This document shows, piece after piece, positions 34,018 to 44,880 of a stretch of 64,000 bases of DNA. Source of the stretch: Synergistes jonesii (GTDB taxonomy: Bacteria > Synergistota > Synergistia > Synergistales > Synergistaceae). Under the pieces are notes generated by a model. The model searched no databases and was not told where the DNA came from. It saw nothing but the letters and a program-made list of their open reading frames with translations. The stretch is taken from positions 1 to 64,000 of the forward strand of contig NZ_JMKI01000036.1 of assembly GCF_000712295.1 (NCBI RefSeq). The letters run 5' to 3'. Position numbers and translations under genes: made by a program. Each line of letters opens with the position of its first letter. Within the stretch, counting starts at the first letter, position 1.

Positions 34018-35490
34018 ATGGAGCTTTTAGGATTATCGGCGCGCGAAATAGCCGCCGGCGTAAAGGCGAAAAAATTCACCGCCGAGGAGGCCGTGCGCGC
34101 CTCGATAGAGCGCATAAAGAGATACGATAAAAAATACAACGCTATAGTGGCGCTCTGCGAAGAGGAGGCCGTAGCGTCCGCGAAAAGGGTGGACGAAGCC
34201 GTCGCGCGCGGGGAAGAGCCGGGCGCGCTCTGCGGCGTCCCCTACGTCGTGAAAGACAATTTCTGTACGAAAGGCATAGTGACGACCTGCTGCAGCAAAA
34301 TGCTCAAAGGCTGGGTTCCGAACTACGACGCGACGGCCGTCGAAAAGATGAAAGAGGCCGGCGCGGTGCTGATCGGAAAGGCGAACATGGACGAGTTTGC
34401 GATGGGCAGCACGACGGAGAGCTCGATATTCGGGGCTACGCTGAACCCGCGCGACAGGACGCGCGTCCCCGGTGGAAGCTCCGGCGGCAGCGCCGCGGCG
34501 GTGGCCGCGGGCTATGTGCCGGTCGCCCTCGGGAGCGACACCGGCGGCTCCGTGCGCCAGCCGGCCGCTTTCTGCGGCGTGCAGGGGATGAAGCCCTCCT
34601 ACGGGCAGATAAGCCGCTACGGGATAGTGGCCTACGCGTCGTCGCTCGACCAGGTCGGGCCGCTCGCCGCGAACGTGGGGGACCTGGCGCTTCTGATGGA
34701 CGTCCTTGCGAAGGGAGACCCGAACGACACGACCTGCGACGCCTACGAGCGCCCGTCGTTTACAGGCGCCGCGGCGAAAGCGTCGCTTGCCGGCAAGAGG
34801 GTCGCGCTGCTGACGGGCTACGACCGCGGCAGCCTCGACGCGCCTTTATCTGCGGCGATCGACCGCGCGGTCGAGATTTGCCGCGCAGAAGGCGCGTCTA
34901 TAATTGATGTAAAACTGCCCATAACGATGGAGCACAGCGTCGCCTGCTACTATATGGTCGCGCTCGGCGACGCCAGCTCCAAGCTCGCCTGCTACGACGG
35001 CATGCGCTACGGACACCACGCGGACGGCAGAAACCTTTCCGAGATGTACAAGAAGAGCCGCATGGAGGGCTTCGGCGAGGAGGTGCGCAAGCGCATACTC
35101 GTCGGCACCTGCATCCTCACGCGAGGCTACTACGAAAATTATTTTGTGCCGGCTATGAAGGTGCGCCAGCTCATCTCCGACGAATTCAAAAATCTCTTCG
35201 AAGAGGCCGACATGCTGATCTGTCCCATCTCCCCGGCCCTTGCCTACAAGCGCGGGCTCGGCGAAAAGGATCCCGTCAGGATGTACTTGGGCGACGTCTT
35301 TACGACGATCGCGAACCTGGCCGGTCTGCCGAGCGTGAGCCTCAACCTCGGCTTCACGGCGGAAGGGCTGCCGACGAACGTGCAGCTTCTCGCGCCGCGC
35401 TTCGGGGACGACGGGCTGCTCTGCTGCGCCGCCGCGATAGAAAGAGCCGCCGGCGCGCCGCATATCGCCGAACTGACGGAGGATGATTGA
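34018..35490 (+). CDS. gatA: Asp-tRNA(Asn)/Glu-tRNA(Gln) amidotransferase subunit A
   Basis: The 490-aa amidase has the Ser-cisSer-Lys triad: Lys79 in YVVKDNF, cis-Ser in PGGSSGGSAAAVAAG near 154 and the nucleophile in LGSDTGGSVRQPA near 178. It releases ammonia from glutamine, which is channelled to GatB. The start at 34018 gives the family length and agrees with Lys79 numbering. It overlaps neither neighbour in frame; the gatB site GGAGG lies in its last codons. Confidence 0.97.
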   Translation: MELLGLSAREIAAGVKAKKFTAEEAVRASIERIKRYDKKYNAIVALCEEEAVASAKRVDEAVARGEEPGALCGVPYVVKDNFCTKGIVTTCCSKMLKGWVPNYDATAVEKMKEAGAVLIGKANMDEFAMGSTTESSIFGATLNPRDRTRVPGGSSGGSAAAVAAGYVPVALGSDTGGSVRQPAAFCGVQGMKPSYGQISRYGIVAYASSLDQVGPLAANVGDLALLMDVLAKGDPNDTTCDAYERPSFTGAAAKASLAGKRVALLTGYDRGSLDAPLSAAIDRAVEICRAEGASIIDVKLPITMEHSVACYYMVALGDASSKLACYDGMRYGHHADGRNLSEMYKKSRMEGFGEEVRKRILVGTCILTRGYYENYFVPAMKVRQLISDEFKNLFEEADMLICPISPALAYKRGLGEKDPVRMYLGDVFTTIANLAGLPSVSLNLGFTAEGLPTNVQLLAPRFGDDGLLCCAAAIERAAGAPHIAELTEDD

Positions 35491-35491
35491 A

Positions 35492-36949
35492 ATGAAAAGA
35501 GAGGTAGTAATAGGGCTTGAAATACATCTCCAGCTCAAAACCAGGACGAAGCTCTTCTGCAGCTGCTCGACGGATTACATCGGGGCCACGCCCAACACGA
35601 ACGTATGCCCGGTCTGCCTCGCGGTGCCCGGCACGCTGCCGGTGATAAACGACCTCGCGGTCGACCTCGCCGTCAAGATGGGGCTCGGCCTGCACTGCGA
35701 TATACAGGACGGCACGCGCTTCCACAGGAAGCATTATTTTTACGCGGACCTGCCCAAAGCCTACCAGATAACGCAGTACGAACACGCGATAGCGCAGGGC
35801 GGATATCTCGACATAATAGCGGAGGGAAAGAAAAAGCGCGTCCATTTAGACCACCTTCACCTCGAAGAGGACGCCGGGAAGCTCGTCCACCCGACGGCCG
35901 ACGGACGCCTTTCCGGCGCGGCCTACTCTCTAGTCGACTACAACAGGGGAGGGATGCCTCTTTCCGAAATAGTCTCGCGGCCCGAGATGAATTCGCCGGC
36001 GGAGGCTCTGGCCTACATAGCGCAGATTCGCCAGCTCGCGCGCTATCTCGACGTCTCGGACGGCGAAATGGAATCCGGCTCCCTGCGCGTCGACGTGAAC
36101 GTCTCGCTCTCAAACCCCGACGGTTCCCTGGGCACGCGCGTCGAACTGAAGAACATAAACTCCCTTAGATCGATCGGACGCGCGCTCGAATATGAGATAG
36201 CGCGCCAGAACCGCGTTTTGGACGAAGGCGGAGAGCTTGAGCAGGAGACGCGCCTCTGGGACGACGCCGCCGGCGTTACGCGTTCGATGCGCAGCAAGGA
36301 GGGCGCGCGCGACTACCGCTACTACGTGGAGATGGACCTTGCGCCTATCGACGCGAAGCCGGATTACGTCCGGCGCATACGCGAGAGCCTGCCGGAAATG
36401 CCCTGGGACAAGCGCGACAGATTCGTGTCCGAGTACGGCCTTTCTCTCGAAGAGAGCCAGCAGATTACCGAGCAGCGCGAAGTCGCCGACTACTACGAGG
36501 AGATTGTAAAGGCCGGCGCTCCCGCCGCAAAGGCCGCGAACTGGATGCGTACGGAGGTCCAGCGCATACTGCGCGACGACGCCCTCGACATAACAGAATT
36601 CCCCATATCGGCCCGTCGCCTTGGGGAGCTCATATCGAAGGTGGAGAAGAAAGAGCTCTCCAACACGCAGGCTAAGGACGTCCTGGCCGCGATGTACGGC
36701 GAAAAGCTCTCTCTCGAGGAAGCGATGAAAAAGTGCGGCGCTTCCGGCGAAAAGATGACCGGCGGCGCGCTGGAAGCCGTCGTCGAAAAAGTTTTCGCGT
36801 CGCAGCCGGAGGCCGTCGACGCGATCAAAAAAGGCGCGGACAAGAAGGGCGCTAAAGTTAAATTCCTTCAGGGGCTCGTGATGCGCGAGACGCGCGGAAG
36901 CGCCGACCCGGCCGAGGTCGCGCGCACGGTCGCGGAGCTGCTGAAATAA
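35492..36949 (+). CDS. gatB: Asp-tRNA(Asn)/Glu-tRNA(Gln) amidotransferase subunit B
   Basis: The 485-aa protein opens with VVIGLEIHLQLKT, has zinc-site cysteines (LFCSCS and NVCPVCLAVPG), the core LHLEEDAGKLVH near 120 and a C-terminal YqeY-like tRNA-binding domain (about 400-485). It activates the misacylated tRNA's side chain and amidates it, giving Gln-tRNA and/or Asn-tRNA. The start is set at 35492 because GGAGG lies 8 bases ahead. Confidence 0.97.
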   Translation: MKREVVIGLEIHLQLKTRTKLFCSCSTDYIGATPNTNVCPVCLAVPGTLPVINDLAVDLAVKMGLGLHCDIQDGTRFHRKHYFYADLPKAYQITQYEHAIAQGGYLDIIAEGKKKRVHLDHLHLEEDAGKLVHPTADGRLSGAAYSLVDYNRGGMPLSEIVSRPEMNSPAEALAYIAQIRQLARYLDVSDGEMESGSLRVDVNVSLSNPDGSLGTRVELKNINSLRSIGRALEYEIARQNRVLDEGGELEQETRLWDDAAGVTRSMRSKEGARDYRYYVEMDLAPIDAKPDYVRRIRESLPEMPWDKRDRFVSEYGLSLEESQQITEQREVADYYEEIVKAGAPAAKAANWMRTEVQRILRDDALDITEFPISARRLGELISKVEKKELSNTQAKDVLAAMYGEKLSLEEAMKKCGASGEKMTGGALEAVVEKVFASQPEAVDAIKKGADKKGAKVKFLQGLVMRETRGSADPAEVARTVAELLK

Positions 36950-36981
36950 AGGAATAAAGGCGCCTCGGCTGAGCCAGATAG

Positions 36982-37020
36982 AAGTTCGGCGCGGCGGCGC
37001 AGGTCGCGCCGAACTTTTTT
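36982..37020 (+). terminator. Rho-independent terminator after gatB
   Basis: A perfect 12-bp stem (AAGTTCGGCGCG 36982-36993 with its complement 37005-37016) runs into a T tract to 37020. It ends the ligA-gatCAB unit. Confidence 0.92.
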
Positions 37021-37110
37021 GCCGCGCCCGCTGCCTGCGGCGCTGCGCTGTGCGATATTTCGTCAAAAATATTGTATAATCATTCAGCCGGCGCGGTATC
37101 CGGCCTTTAG

Positions 37111-39238
<2,128 letters not shown>

Positions 39239-39264
39239 AAGGGCCGCCCTTAAGGGAGGCCCTT
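39239..39264. terminator. Terminator hairpin between sua5 and the HdeD-like gene
   Basis: An inverted repeat pairs 39239-39245 with 39258-39264 and continues through CCCTT/AAGGG. On the minus strand it is followed by a T-rich run, so it mainly serves the HdeD-like gene; on the plus strand the T run is weak. Confidence 0.65.
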
Positions 39265-39284
39265 CTCTACGTCGCGTTCCCTTC

Positions 39285-39845
39285 TTACAGCCTCTTTCCC
39301 AGCTCCGAGAGGCCGCGCCCCAGCATGATGAGGCTCAGCCCGCCGAATATCAGGTCGAAGCCGAGAATGATGCCGATGACGACCGCGCCCTCAAAAAAGT
39401 TACGCCACATCATGAACGCGAGGATTATGCTCAGTATTCCGGAGAGCAGGACCCAGAGCGAGCCGCCGACCGCGCGCATGCGGAAATATTCGACTACCCT
39501 CAGCACGCCGTCGGCAAGGAAATACGCCGCGAGCAGAATCGACAGAGTCATCACGCCGGCGAGCGGATGCGTGAGGAAGAGCACCCCGGCGACGATCGAT
39601 ATCGCGGCCATAAAGGCCTGCTGCCACGGGCTTACGCCCTCGCGGAAAGCGCCGTAGGCCCCCAACGCGTTTGAAAAACCTACCGCAAGCAGGAAAAAGC
39701 CGACCAGCGTCTCTATAGCGAAAGAGGCGAGCAGAGGCATCGCAAGCGACAGGACGCCTATTAGCAGCAACAGCCCCCCTACGATGTAAAACCTTCTCTT
39801 GCTCTTTGCGCAATCTTCTTTGGAAAAATCTTCGCTGAACAGCAT
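39285..39845 (-). CDS. HdeD-family (DUF308) membrane protein
   Basis: The 186-aa protein has six evenly spaced hydrophobic segments with short Gly-rich turns, typical of the HdeD/DUF308 group linked to acid resistance in enterics. Its role outside that group is unknown. The start at 39845 has GGAGG upstream; the longer frame to 39917 adds an arginine-rich stretch with no support. It is a single gene with its own terminator. Confidence 0.85.
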   Translation of the reverse strand: MLFSEDFSKEDCAKSKRRFYIVGGLLLLIGVLSLAMPLLASFAIETLVGFFLLAVGFSNALGAYGAFREGVSPWQQAFMAAISIVAGVLFLTHPLAGVMTLSILLAAYFLADGVLRVVEYFRMRAVGGSLWVLLSGILSIILAFMMWRNFFEGAVVIGIILGFDLIFGGLSLIMLGRGLSELGKRL

Positions 39846-40062
39846 GACGTCAACCTCCGTAAAAAGCCGCGCCCAGCGGCGCACAAGCCCGTTTGAAAAT
39901 CGTTTAGAGTATATCATAACAATTAGCGAAACGCCCTCTTTTTGTGCTATTCTTTTAAGGTAAAAGAAGGAGGATGCCGCGAAATATCATCCCCGCGTTA
40001 TCGTCATAAAGCGCGCGGCTGCTCGCGTCATAAGGAATAAAAAACTTCGAGGAGGAGACGAC

Positions 40063-40686
40063 ATGAGAGACGCTCCGATGACGATAGCGAGAAAAAAAGA
40101 ATTTGAGCTCGATCATAAAAGGTGGAGCGGCGGCATAACGACGCAGCTTGCGATATGGCCGGAGGAGGCCGACTACGCGTCGAGGCGCTTCGACTGGCGC
40201 ATCAGCTCCGCGGCCGTCGAGGATGAGAGATCGACCTTCACGCCGCTGCCTGGCGTTCACCGCCACATCATGACGCTCGGCGGCGAGATGACGCTGACGC
40301 ACGAGGGGATAAGGACGCGCGTGCTGAAGCCTCTGAGCGACGTCGAAGAATTCGAGGGAGAGTGGAGGACTACCTCGGTCGGCCGCTGCACCGATTTCAA
40401 CCTGATGCTGCACGCAGGCTTCCGCGGGCGCATCGCGCCGCTGCACGCTGCGGACGTGACAACGCTGCCGTCTGCCCCTTCCGAGGTGGTTTGGTACGGC
40501 ATATATTTCGCGGCCGACGCGAAAGCAGCGATCAGATATGACGGCTATCGCGTAGAGCTTTCGCAGGAGAGGGGAGACTTCGTTCTCATCAGCTACAGGC
40601 CCCGGCTATGCGTGGACGTGATGCTTTCGTTCTCTTCCTCCTCTTTTGTTCCAGCTGTTTCGGCGGCGGTGTGGCGCGGGATATGA
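40063..40686 (+). CDS. HutD/Ves-family cupin protein
   Basis: The 207-aa protein matches the HutD/Ves family: KRWSGGITTQLAIWPEEADY near 21-40 followed by FDWRISSAAVEDERSTFTPLPGVHR and the beta-strand-rich LGGEMTLTHEG. These are bicupins reported near histidine-utilisation or cold-inducible genes, with no firm biochemical role. No hut genes are adjacent. GAGGAGGAG lies upstream of the ATG. Its stop overlaps the start of the next gene. Confidence 0.85.
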   Translation: MRDAPMTIARKKEFELDHKRWSGGITTQLAIWPEEADYASRRFDWRISSAAVEDERSTFTPLPGVHRHIMTLGGEMTLTHEGIRTRVLKPLSDVEEFEGEWRTTSVGRCTDFNLMLHAGFRGRIAPLHAADVTTLPSAPSEVVWYGIYFAADAKAAIRYDGYRVELSQERGDFVLISYRPRLCVDVMLSFSSSSFVPAVSAAVWRGI

Positions 40687-41300
40687 TGATAGGGGCGCTT
40701 CGCGGCGCGGCCGTATCGAAGTTGCAGTTCGCCCCGGGCTCGCGCTGGGAGGAGGCTCTGATCGTCGAAAAGAATCTGCCGCCGGCCGAGCTGCGCGCAT
40801 GGCTTGGCTGTTTCAAAGATTCCCATATCGGCGCAGAGGCCTTCTTCGAAATCAAAGGGACTCAGGCCTTTATCGGCGCGCGCTTGGCGTTTTCGCCGGC
40901 CGTCGCAGACGAAGCCGCGCGCGTCGCGGAAAAATTCATTTCGAGCACGGGCTTAGCCGTCCACGATTTTATAAAATCCGCAGAAAAAATTTCCGACGCT
41001 CTGCTTTTCCTCGGCGAACCGGGCTTCATGGAGCTGGGGCTCGTCAACATGTGGCAATCCTTCGGCCCATTGCCCTTCTGGAAAAAGGAGGGCGGCTCTC
41101 CATTTGCGCGTCTGAACGCCGCCCTTTTGCGCGACGGGCGCTTTGCCTCGGAGCTGCCTGCGCCGCCGGCAGTGGAAATAGCTTGGGACTCTCCGCTGCC
41201 GCACTGGATGGGCGTTTGCCTGTCGAGAGGCGCCGGCGGAAAATATTTTCTCGATATGGCGGCGGCTGAAAAATTTTTGACGAAAGACACGGCTTTCTGA
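40683..41300 (+). CDS. Hypothetical protein
   Basis: The protein (205 aa from 40683) is not recognised. It lacks signal peptide and membrane segments and has conserved-looking stretches such as LGEPGFMELGLVNMWQSFGPLPFW and PHWMGVCLSRGAGGKYFLD. The ATG at 40683 overlaps the hutD-like stop (ATGA), indicating coupling. A longer frame from 40608 would add a hydrophobic, cysteine-bearing N-terminus resembling a lipoprotein signal but lies wholly inside the hutD-like gene. Function unknown. Confidence 0.65.
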   Translation: MMIGALRGAAVSKLQFAPGSRWEEALIVEKNLPPAELRAWLGCFKDSHIGAEAFFEIKGTQAFIGARLAFSPAVADEAARVAEKFISSTGLAVHDFIKSAEKISDALLFLGEPGFMELGLVNMWQSFGPLPFWKKEGGSPFARLNAALLRDGRFASELPAPPAVEIAWDSPLPHWMGVCLSRGAGGKYFLDMAAAEKFLTKDTAF

Positions 41301-41447
41301 CAGGGCGCGTCGAGGCGCGCTAAATTTATTTTATCCGGCCGATGAATTCAATGCTATAATCAGTCGAAATTATAAGAGATTTCCCGGCGCGTAGACGCGC
41401 CCCGCGTGACGCGACGGAACTTAAAATCGATAGGGAGATGACTTATT

Positions 41448-41711
41448 ATGAAAGAAGTGAAAATGTTTATGTTCGAAGGCTGCCCACACTGCAAAAAAGC
41501 GCTTGAAATAAAGGCGGCGCTGCTGGAGGCCCGCCCCGAATATAAAAAGGTGCCCTTCGTCATGATAGACGAGAAAAAAGAGCCGGAAACAGCGGATAAA
41601 TACGATTATTACTACGTGCCGACATTCTACGTCGGAGACGATAAAATCGCCGAAGGCGTGCCGAGCGAAGAGGGTGTCGCGAAGGTCTTCGAACTTGCAT
41701 ACGAAGAATAG
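41448..41711 (+). CDS. Thioredoxin/glutaredoxin-like small redox protein
   Basis: The 87-aa protein has a CPHC active site (EGCPHCKKALE near 10-20) and the cis-Pro in YYVPTFYVGD near 60-69, the hallmarks of a thioredoxin fold of glutaredoxin size. It probably reduces disulfides in the cytoplasm. It lies 9 bases before cysK and is likely cotranscribed, tying it to sulfur metabolism. A TATAAT at 41355-41360 may be its promoter. Confidence 0.87.
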   Translation: MKEVKMFMFEGCPHCKKALEIKAALLEARPEYKKVPFVMIDEKKEPETADKYDYYYVPTFYVGDDKIAEGVPSEEGVAKVFELAYEE

Positions 41712-41720
41712 CGTTCTGAC

Positions 41721-42641
41721 ATGAAAAACGTATCGGACCTCGAAATAATGGAGCTCGTTGGCGGCACGCCTCTCTACAGGCTGAAAAAGGATACCGGCGG
41801 CGCCGAGGTGTGGGTCAAGCTCGAAGGCTCGAACCCAGGCGGCTCCATCAAAGACCGCGCTGCGTGGGGGATGCTGAAGGACGCGCAGGAGCGCGGGCGG
41901 CTCTCCGACAGCTCCGTGATAGTCGAGCCGACGAGCGGCAACACCGGTATAGGGCTCGCGATGCTCGGGCGCGCTCTCGGGCTTTCCGTCATACTCACTA
42001 TGCCCGAGTCGATGTCCGCCGAGCGCCGCGCGGTGCTTTCCACTTTCGGGGCGGAACTTATACTGACGCCAGCCTCCGATGGGATGGCAGGCTCCGTCGC
42101 GGCCGCGGAGAAAATATTAAAAGAAAATCCCAAAGCCGTCATGCTCGACCAGTTTTCCAATCCTGGCAACCCGAAGGCCCACGAGGAGACGACCGGACCG
42201 GAAATACTGGCGCAGCTGCCGGACGGCAAAAAGCTCGCCGCCTTCGTCGCCGCCTTCGGCACCGGAGGCACGCTGACCGGAGTGGCTCGCGCGCTCAGAA
42301 AAGAGCTCCCGGACGTCAAAGTCGTGGCGGTCGAGCCGGCTTCCAGCCCTCTTATGACGAAGGGACACGCTGGGCCGCACAAGATACAGGGAATCGGAGC
42401 GAACTTCGTTCCCAAAAACCTCGCGGTGAAAGAAATCGACGAATTCATGACCGTTACTGACGACGACGCGATCGATACGGCGCGCGCACTTGCTGCCGAA
42501 GAGGGGCTCTTCAGCGGAATATCGACCGGGGCTAACGTGTACGCGGCGATAGAAATTGCTAAAAAACTGCCCAGAGACAATATCGTGGTAACGGTGCAGC
42601 CCGACAGAGGAGACAAATACCTCAGTGTTTTCACCGCGTAG
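41721..42641 (+). CDS. cysK: Cysteine synthase (O-acetylserine sulfhydrylase)
   Basis: The 306-aa PLP enzyme has Lys44 in NPGGSIKDRAAW, the substrate loop PTSGNTGIGLAM near 71, the phosphate-binding GTGGTLTG near 175 and a C-terminal PDRGDKYLSVF. It makes cysteine from O-acetylserine and sulfide. No cysE is nearby. Downstream the methyltransferase gene begins 16 bases after the stop. Confidence 0.95.
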   Translation: MKNVSDLEIMELVGGTPLYRLKKDTGGAEVWVKLEGSNPGGSIKDRAAWGMLKDAQERGRLSDSSVIVEPTSGNTGIGLAMLGRALGLSVILTMPESMSAERRAVLSTFGAELILTPASDGMAGSVAAAEKILKENPKAVMLDQFSNPGNPKAHEETTGPEILAQLPDGKKLAAFVAAFGTGGTLTGVARALRKELPDVKVVAVEPASSPLMTKGHAGPHKIQGIGANFVPKNLAVKEIDEFMTVTDDDAIDTARALAAEEGLFSGISTGANVYAAIEIAKKLPRDNIVVTVQPDRGDKYLSVFTA

Positions 42642-42657
42642 CCGCTATCACACTACT

Positions 42658-43251
42658 ATGGCGCAGTCGGCAGACTTCATAAAGGAAAAGATGCTCTTCG
42701 CGATGAAGTTCGCCGCGGCGCCGCGCACCGTGGGCAGCGTTACGCCGAGCTCGCCGTACCTTGTCTCGTCGATGTTTCTAAACGTCGACTGGCAGAGCGT
42801 CGGCGTGGTAGCCGAGCTCGGCGCCGGCACAGGCGTGATGACGAAAGAGATATTGAAACGCAAGTCCCCGGGTAGCCGCTTCTTCGCCTTTGAGATAGAG
42901 AGAGGGCTTCGTCTGAGGCTGAGTCGCGAGCTGAAAATAAAAATTTACGACGACGCCGCGAAGCTGCCGCAGGTCCTTGACAGAGCGCGCGTCGGCAAAG
43001 CGGACTTGATAGTCTCGGGGCTGCCTTTCGCGGTGCTGCCGCGCTGTGTTACCGCGGCGGTCATGGACGCGGTGCAGCGAACCCTTTCAGACGAGGGGAT
43101 ATTTGTCGCCTTCCAGTATTCGCACCATATGAAAAGTTCATTTGAAAGCATATTCGAACAGCTCTCCACGAGGCTTGTCGTGATGAACATCCCCCCCGCG
43201 GTCGTCTACGAATGCAGGGGAGTAAAGCGCGGCGCCGGCTGCTGTGATTAA
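42658..43251 (+). CDS. Class I SAM-dependent methyltransferase (KsgA/PmtA-like)
   Basis: The 197-aa protein has the SAM motif VAELGAGTGVMTKEIL near 43-58, an acidic residue after strand 2 (FFAFEIERGL) and SGLPFAVLP near 125 as motif IV. It resembles small rRNA-adenine-dimethylase-like and phospholipid N-methyltransferases of the PmtA type. With no partner genes the substrate is unknown. Start is ATG 42658, or GTG 42625, which overlaps cysK. Confidence 0.78.
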   Translation: MAQSADFIKEKMLFAMKFAAAPRTVGSVTPSSPYLVSSMFLNVDWQSVGVVAELGAGTGVMTKEILKRKSPGSRFFAFEIERGLRLRLSRELKIKIYDDAAKLPQVLDRARVGKADLIVSGLPFAVLPRCVTAAVMDAVQRTLSDEGIFVAFQYSHHMKSSFESIFEQLSTRLVVMNIPPAVVYECRGVKRGAGCCD

Positions 43252-43270
43252 AAGTCCCCGCCGCCGGGCG

Positions 43271-43972
43271 CTAAACGCCGTGTATGATGTTTGACAGGGC
43301 GCAGATGGCTTTGCCGTAGATTTGGAAAGCGGCTGTGTCGTTTTCCTCCGCGGGAATGTTCAGGGTTTTTCCGTCTTCGGCAATCAGCTCCACGCTTCCG
43401 TCGGGAATTAAATGAATCTTCTTGAATGCAAATTTATTATGGTATCGTATAAGGGCGACGTCCATGCTCTCCGCTCTTTCGGCAGGGTTTACCACCACGC
43501 GCGAGCCTCTCACGATGCCCCAGCCCGCGCAGGAGACTTCGGCTATGACGGCGAACGGCGGCTGACTGTCGTCGATTCTACTCTTTAAAATATGTTTTTC
43601 CAGAAAGATGAGCTCGTCCTCTTGAGTCATCTTATACAGCTCTTTCATTAAGAGCCCGTTATAAAGCCGTTCCATATCTTCAAAGCTTCTCACTACTATA
43701 GGGACGAAGGAGTCTTTGCTCCCCGCCGTTTTGTGAACGCCGTCGTCTGTATGAGGCTTTGCAAAACCGTCTTCTTCTCCAAGAAGATAATTCACGCTGG
43801 CTCCCAGCGCCGAAGATATTTTAGGAAGATATGTCGCAAGCGGGATCCGTTTGCCGCTTTCCCAGTTGATTATCGTCCATTTTGAGACGCCGACGATCTC
43901 TCCGAATTTTTCCTGAGTGATTTTCTTCTCTATTCTTTTTTTGTGGATCCGTGTTCCTAAAATATTTTCCAT
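43271..43972 (-). CDS. XRE-family regulator with LexA/S24-like C-terminal domain
   Basis: The 233-aa protein has a Cro/cI helix-turn-helix (residues 5-65, ITQEKFGEIVGVSKWTIINWE) and a C-terminal beta-rich domain like phage repressors and LexA (about 135-225). The usual catalytic Ser-Met pair is replaced (VSCAGWGIVRGSRVVV), so self-cleavage is doubtful. It is divergent from the rfb polysaccharide operon, with palindromes between them. No ribosome-binding site precedes the ATG and the -10 box ends 6 bases before it, so the mRNA is probably leaderless, as with lambda cI. Confidence 0.88.
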   Translation of the reverse strand: MENILGTRIHKKRIEKKITQEKFGEIVGVSKWTIINWESGKRIPLATYLPKISSALGASVNYLLGEEDGFAKPHTDDGVHKTAGSKDSFVPIVVRSFEDMERLYNGLLMKELYKMTQEDELIFLEKHILKSRIDDSQPPFAVIAEVSCAGWGIVRGSRVVVNPAERAESMDVALIRYHNKFAFKKIHLIPDGSVELIAEDGKTLNIPAEENDTAAFQIYGKAICALSNIIHGV

Positions 43973-43976
43973 TTGT

Positions 43977-44007
43977 CAATTATCAAATTGAAAAAATTGT
44001 TTTTCAA
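43977..44007 (-). promoter_or_regulatory. Promoter and auto-operator of the XRE regulator
   Basis: On the minus strand TTGAAA (44007-44002) and GATAAT (43984-43979) are 17 bases apart, predicting a start at about 43972-43973, the A of the ATG or one base before. A perfect palindrome CAATT-ATCA-AATTG (43977-43990) covers the -10 box, which suggests autoregulation. Confidence 0.65.
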
Positions 44008-44017
44008 GATGATTTAT

Positions 44018-44084
44018 GTCAATCATAATTGTTGACGAATGTCATATTTCAAGTATAATCTCAATGGTTATTGCACAATTATCA
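44018..44084 (+). promoter_or_regulatory. Promoter and operators of the rfb polysaccharide operon
   Basis: TTGACG (44032-44037) and TATAAT (44054-44059) with 16-base spacing form the promoter. The palindrome GTCAATCATAATTGTTGAC (44018-44036) covers the -35 box. CAATTATCAA recurs at 44075-44084, matching 43977-43986 next to the regulator. These shared elements make the XRE protein the likely repressor of the operon. Confidence 0.65.
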
Positions 44085-44112
44085 ACATAACAAAAGAGAG
44101 GATGCTTGAGCG

Positions 44113-44880
44113 ATGAAATGTGTGATACTTGCCGGAGGCCTGGGTACGCGTCTTTCGGAAGAGACCGTCCTGAAGCCTAAGCCTATGGTCGAAATAGGCG
44201 GCCATCCCATACTCTGGCATATAATGAAAATCTATTCGCATTACGGAATAAACGATTTTATTATCTGCGCCGGTTATAAAGGCTACCTTATAAAAGAATT
44301 TTTCGCAAACTACCGCCTGCATATGTCGGACGCGACCTTCGACATGGAAAGCGGACAGGCGCAGATACACAACAATTACGCGGAAGCTTGGCGCGTCACC
44401 TGCGTCGACACGGGCGACGCGACGATGACTGGCGGCCGCATCAAACGCATAAAAGAATACGTCGGCGGCGAGACCTTTTGCATGACCTACGGCGACGGCG
44501 TCTCCGACGTGAATATAACGGAAGAGATAAAATTCCACAAAGAAAACAAAAACCGCGCGACGCTCCTCGCCGTCCAGCCGCCGGGACGCTGGGGGCATAT
44601 GAAGCTTGAAGGCGATAAGATAGAGAAATTCGAAGAGAAGACCCAGGGGGACGGCGGCTGGATAAACGGCGGCTTCTTCGTGCTGGAGCCGGACGTCTTC
44701 GAGCTTATCGAGGGCGACGCCACCGTATGGGAGCGCGAGCCGCTCGAGGCCCTGGCCAAAAACGGCGAGCTGTCGGCATGGTTCCACCGCGGCTTCTGGC
44801 GCCCTATGGATACATTGCGCGACAAGATGGCGCTGGAAAAAATGTGGCAGGAAGGCTCTGCCCCGTGGAAAGTATGGTGA
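44113..44880 (+). CDS. rfbF: Glucose-1-phosphate cytidylyltransferase
   Basis: The 255-aa nucleotidyltransferase has the signature ILAGGLGTRLSEETVLKPKP with MVEIGGHPILWH, GDGVSDVN near 135 and WINGGFFVLEP near 180, specific for RfbF/DdhA. It makes CDP-glucose from CTP and glucose-1-phosphate, the first committed step toward CDP-3,6-dideoxyhexoses. It is the first gene of the operon. Its stop overlaps the rfbG start. Confidence 0.96.
   Translation: MKCVILAGGLGTRLSEETVLKPKPMVEIGGHPILWHIMKIYSHYGINDFIICAGYKGYLIKEFFANYRLHMSDATFDMESGQAQIHNNYAEAWRVTCVDTGDATMTGGRIKRIKEYVGGETFCMTYGDGVSDVNITEEIKFHKENKNRATLLAVQPPGRWGHMKLEGDKIEKFEEKTQGDGGWINGGFFVLEPDVFELIEGDATVWEREPLEALAKNGELSAWFHRGFWRPMDTLRDKMALEKMWQEGSAPWKVW

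Noticed and set aside
40608-40682. Longer start for the hypothetical protein, giving a lipoprotein-like N-terminus
   Set aside because: The extension lies wholly inside the hutD-like gene, and the ATGA overlap at 40683 is the usual coupling arrangement.
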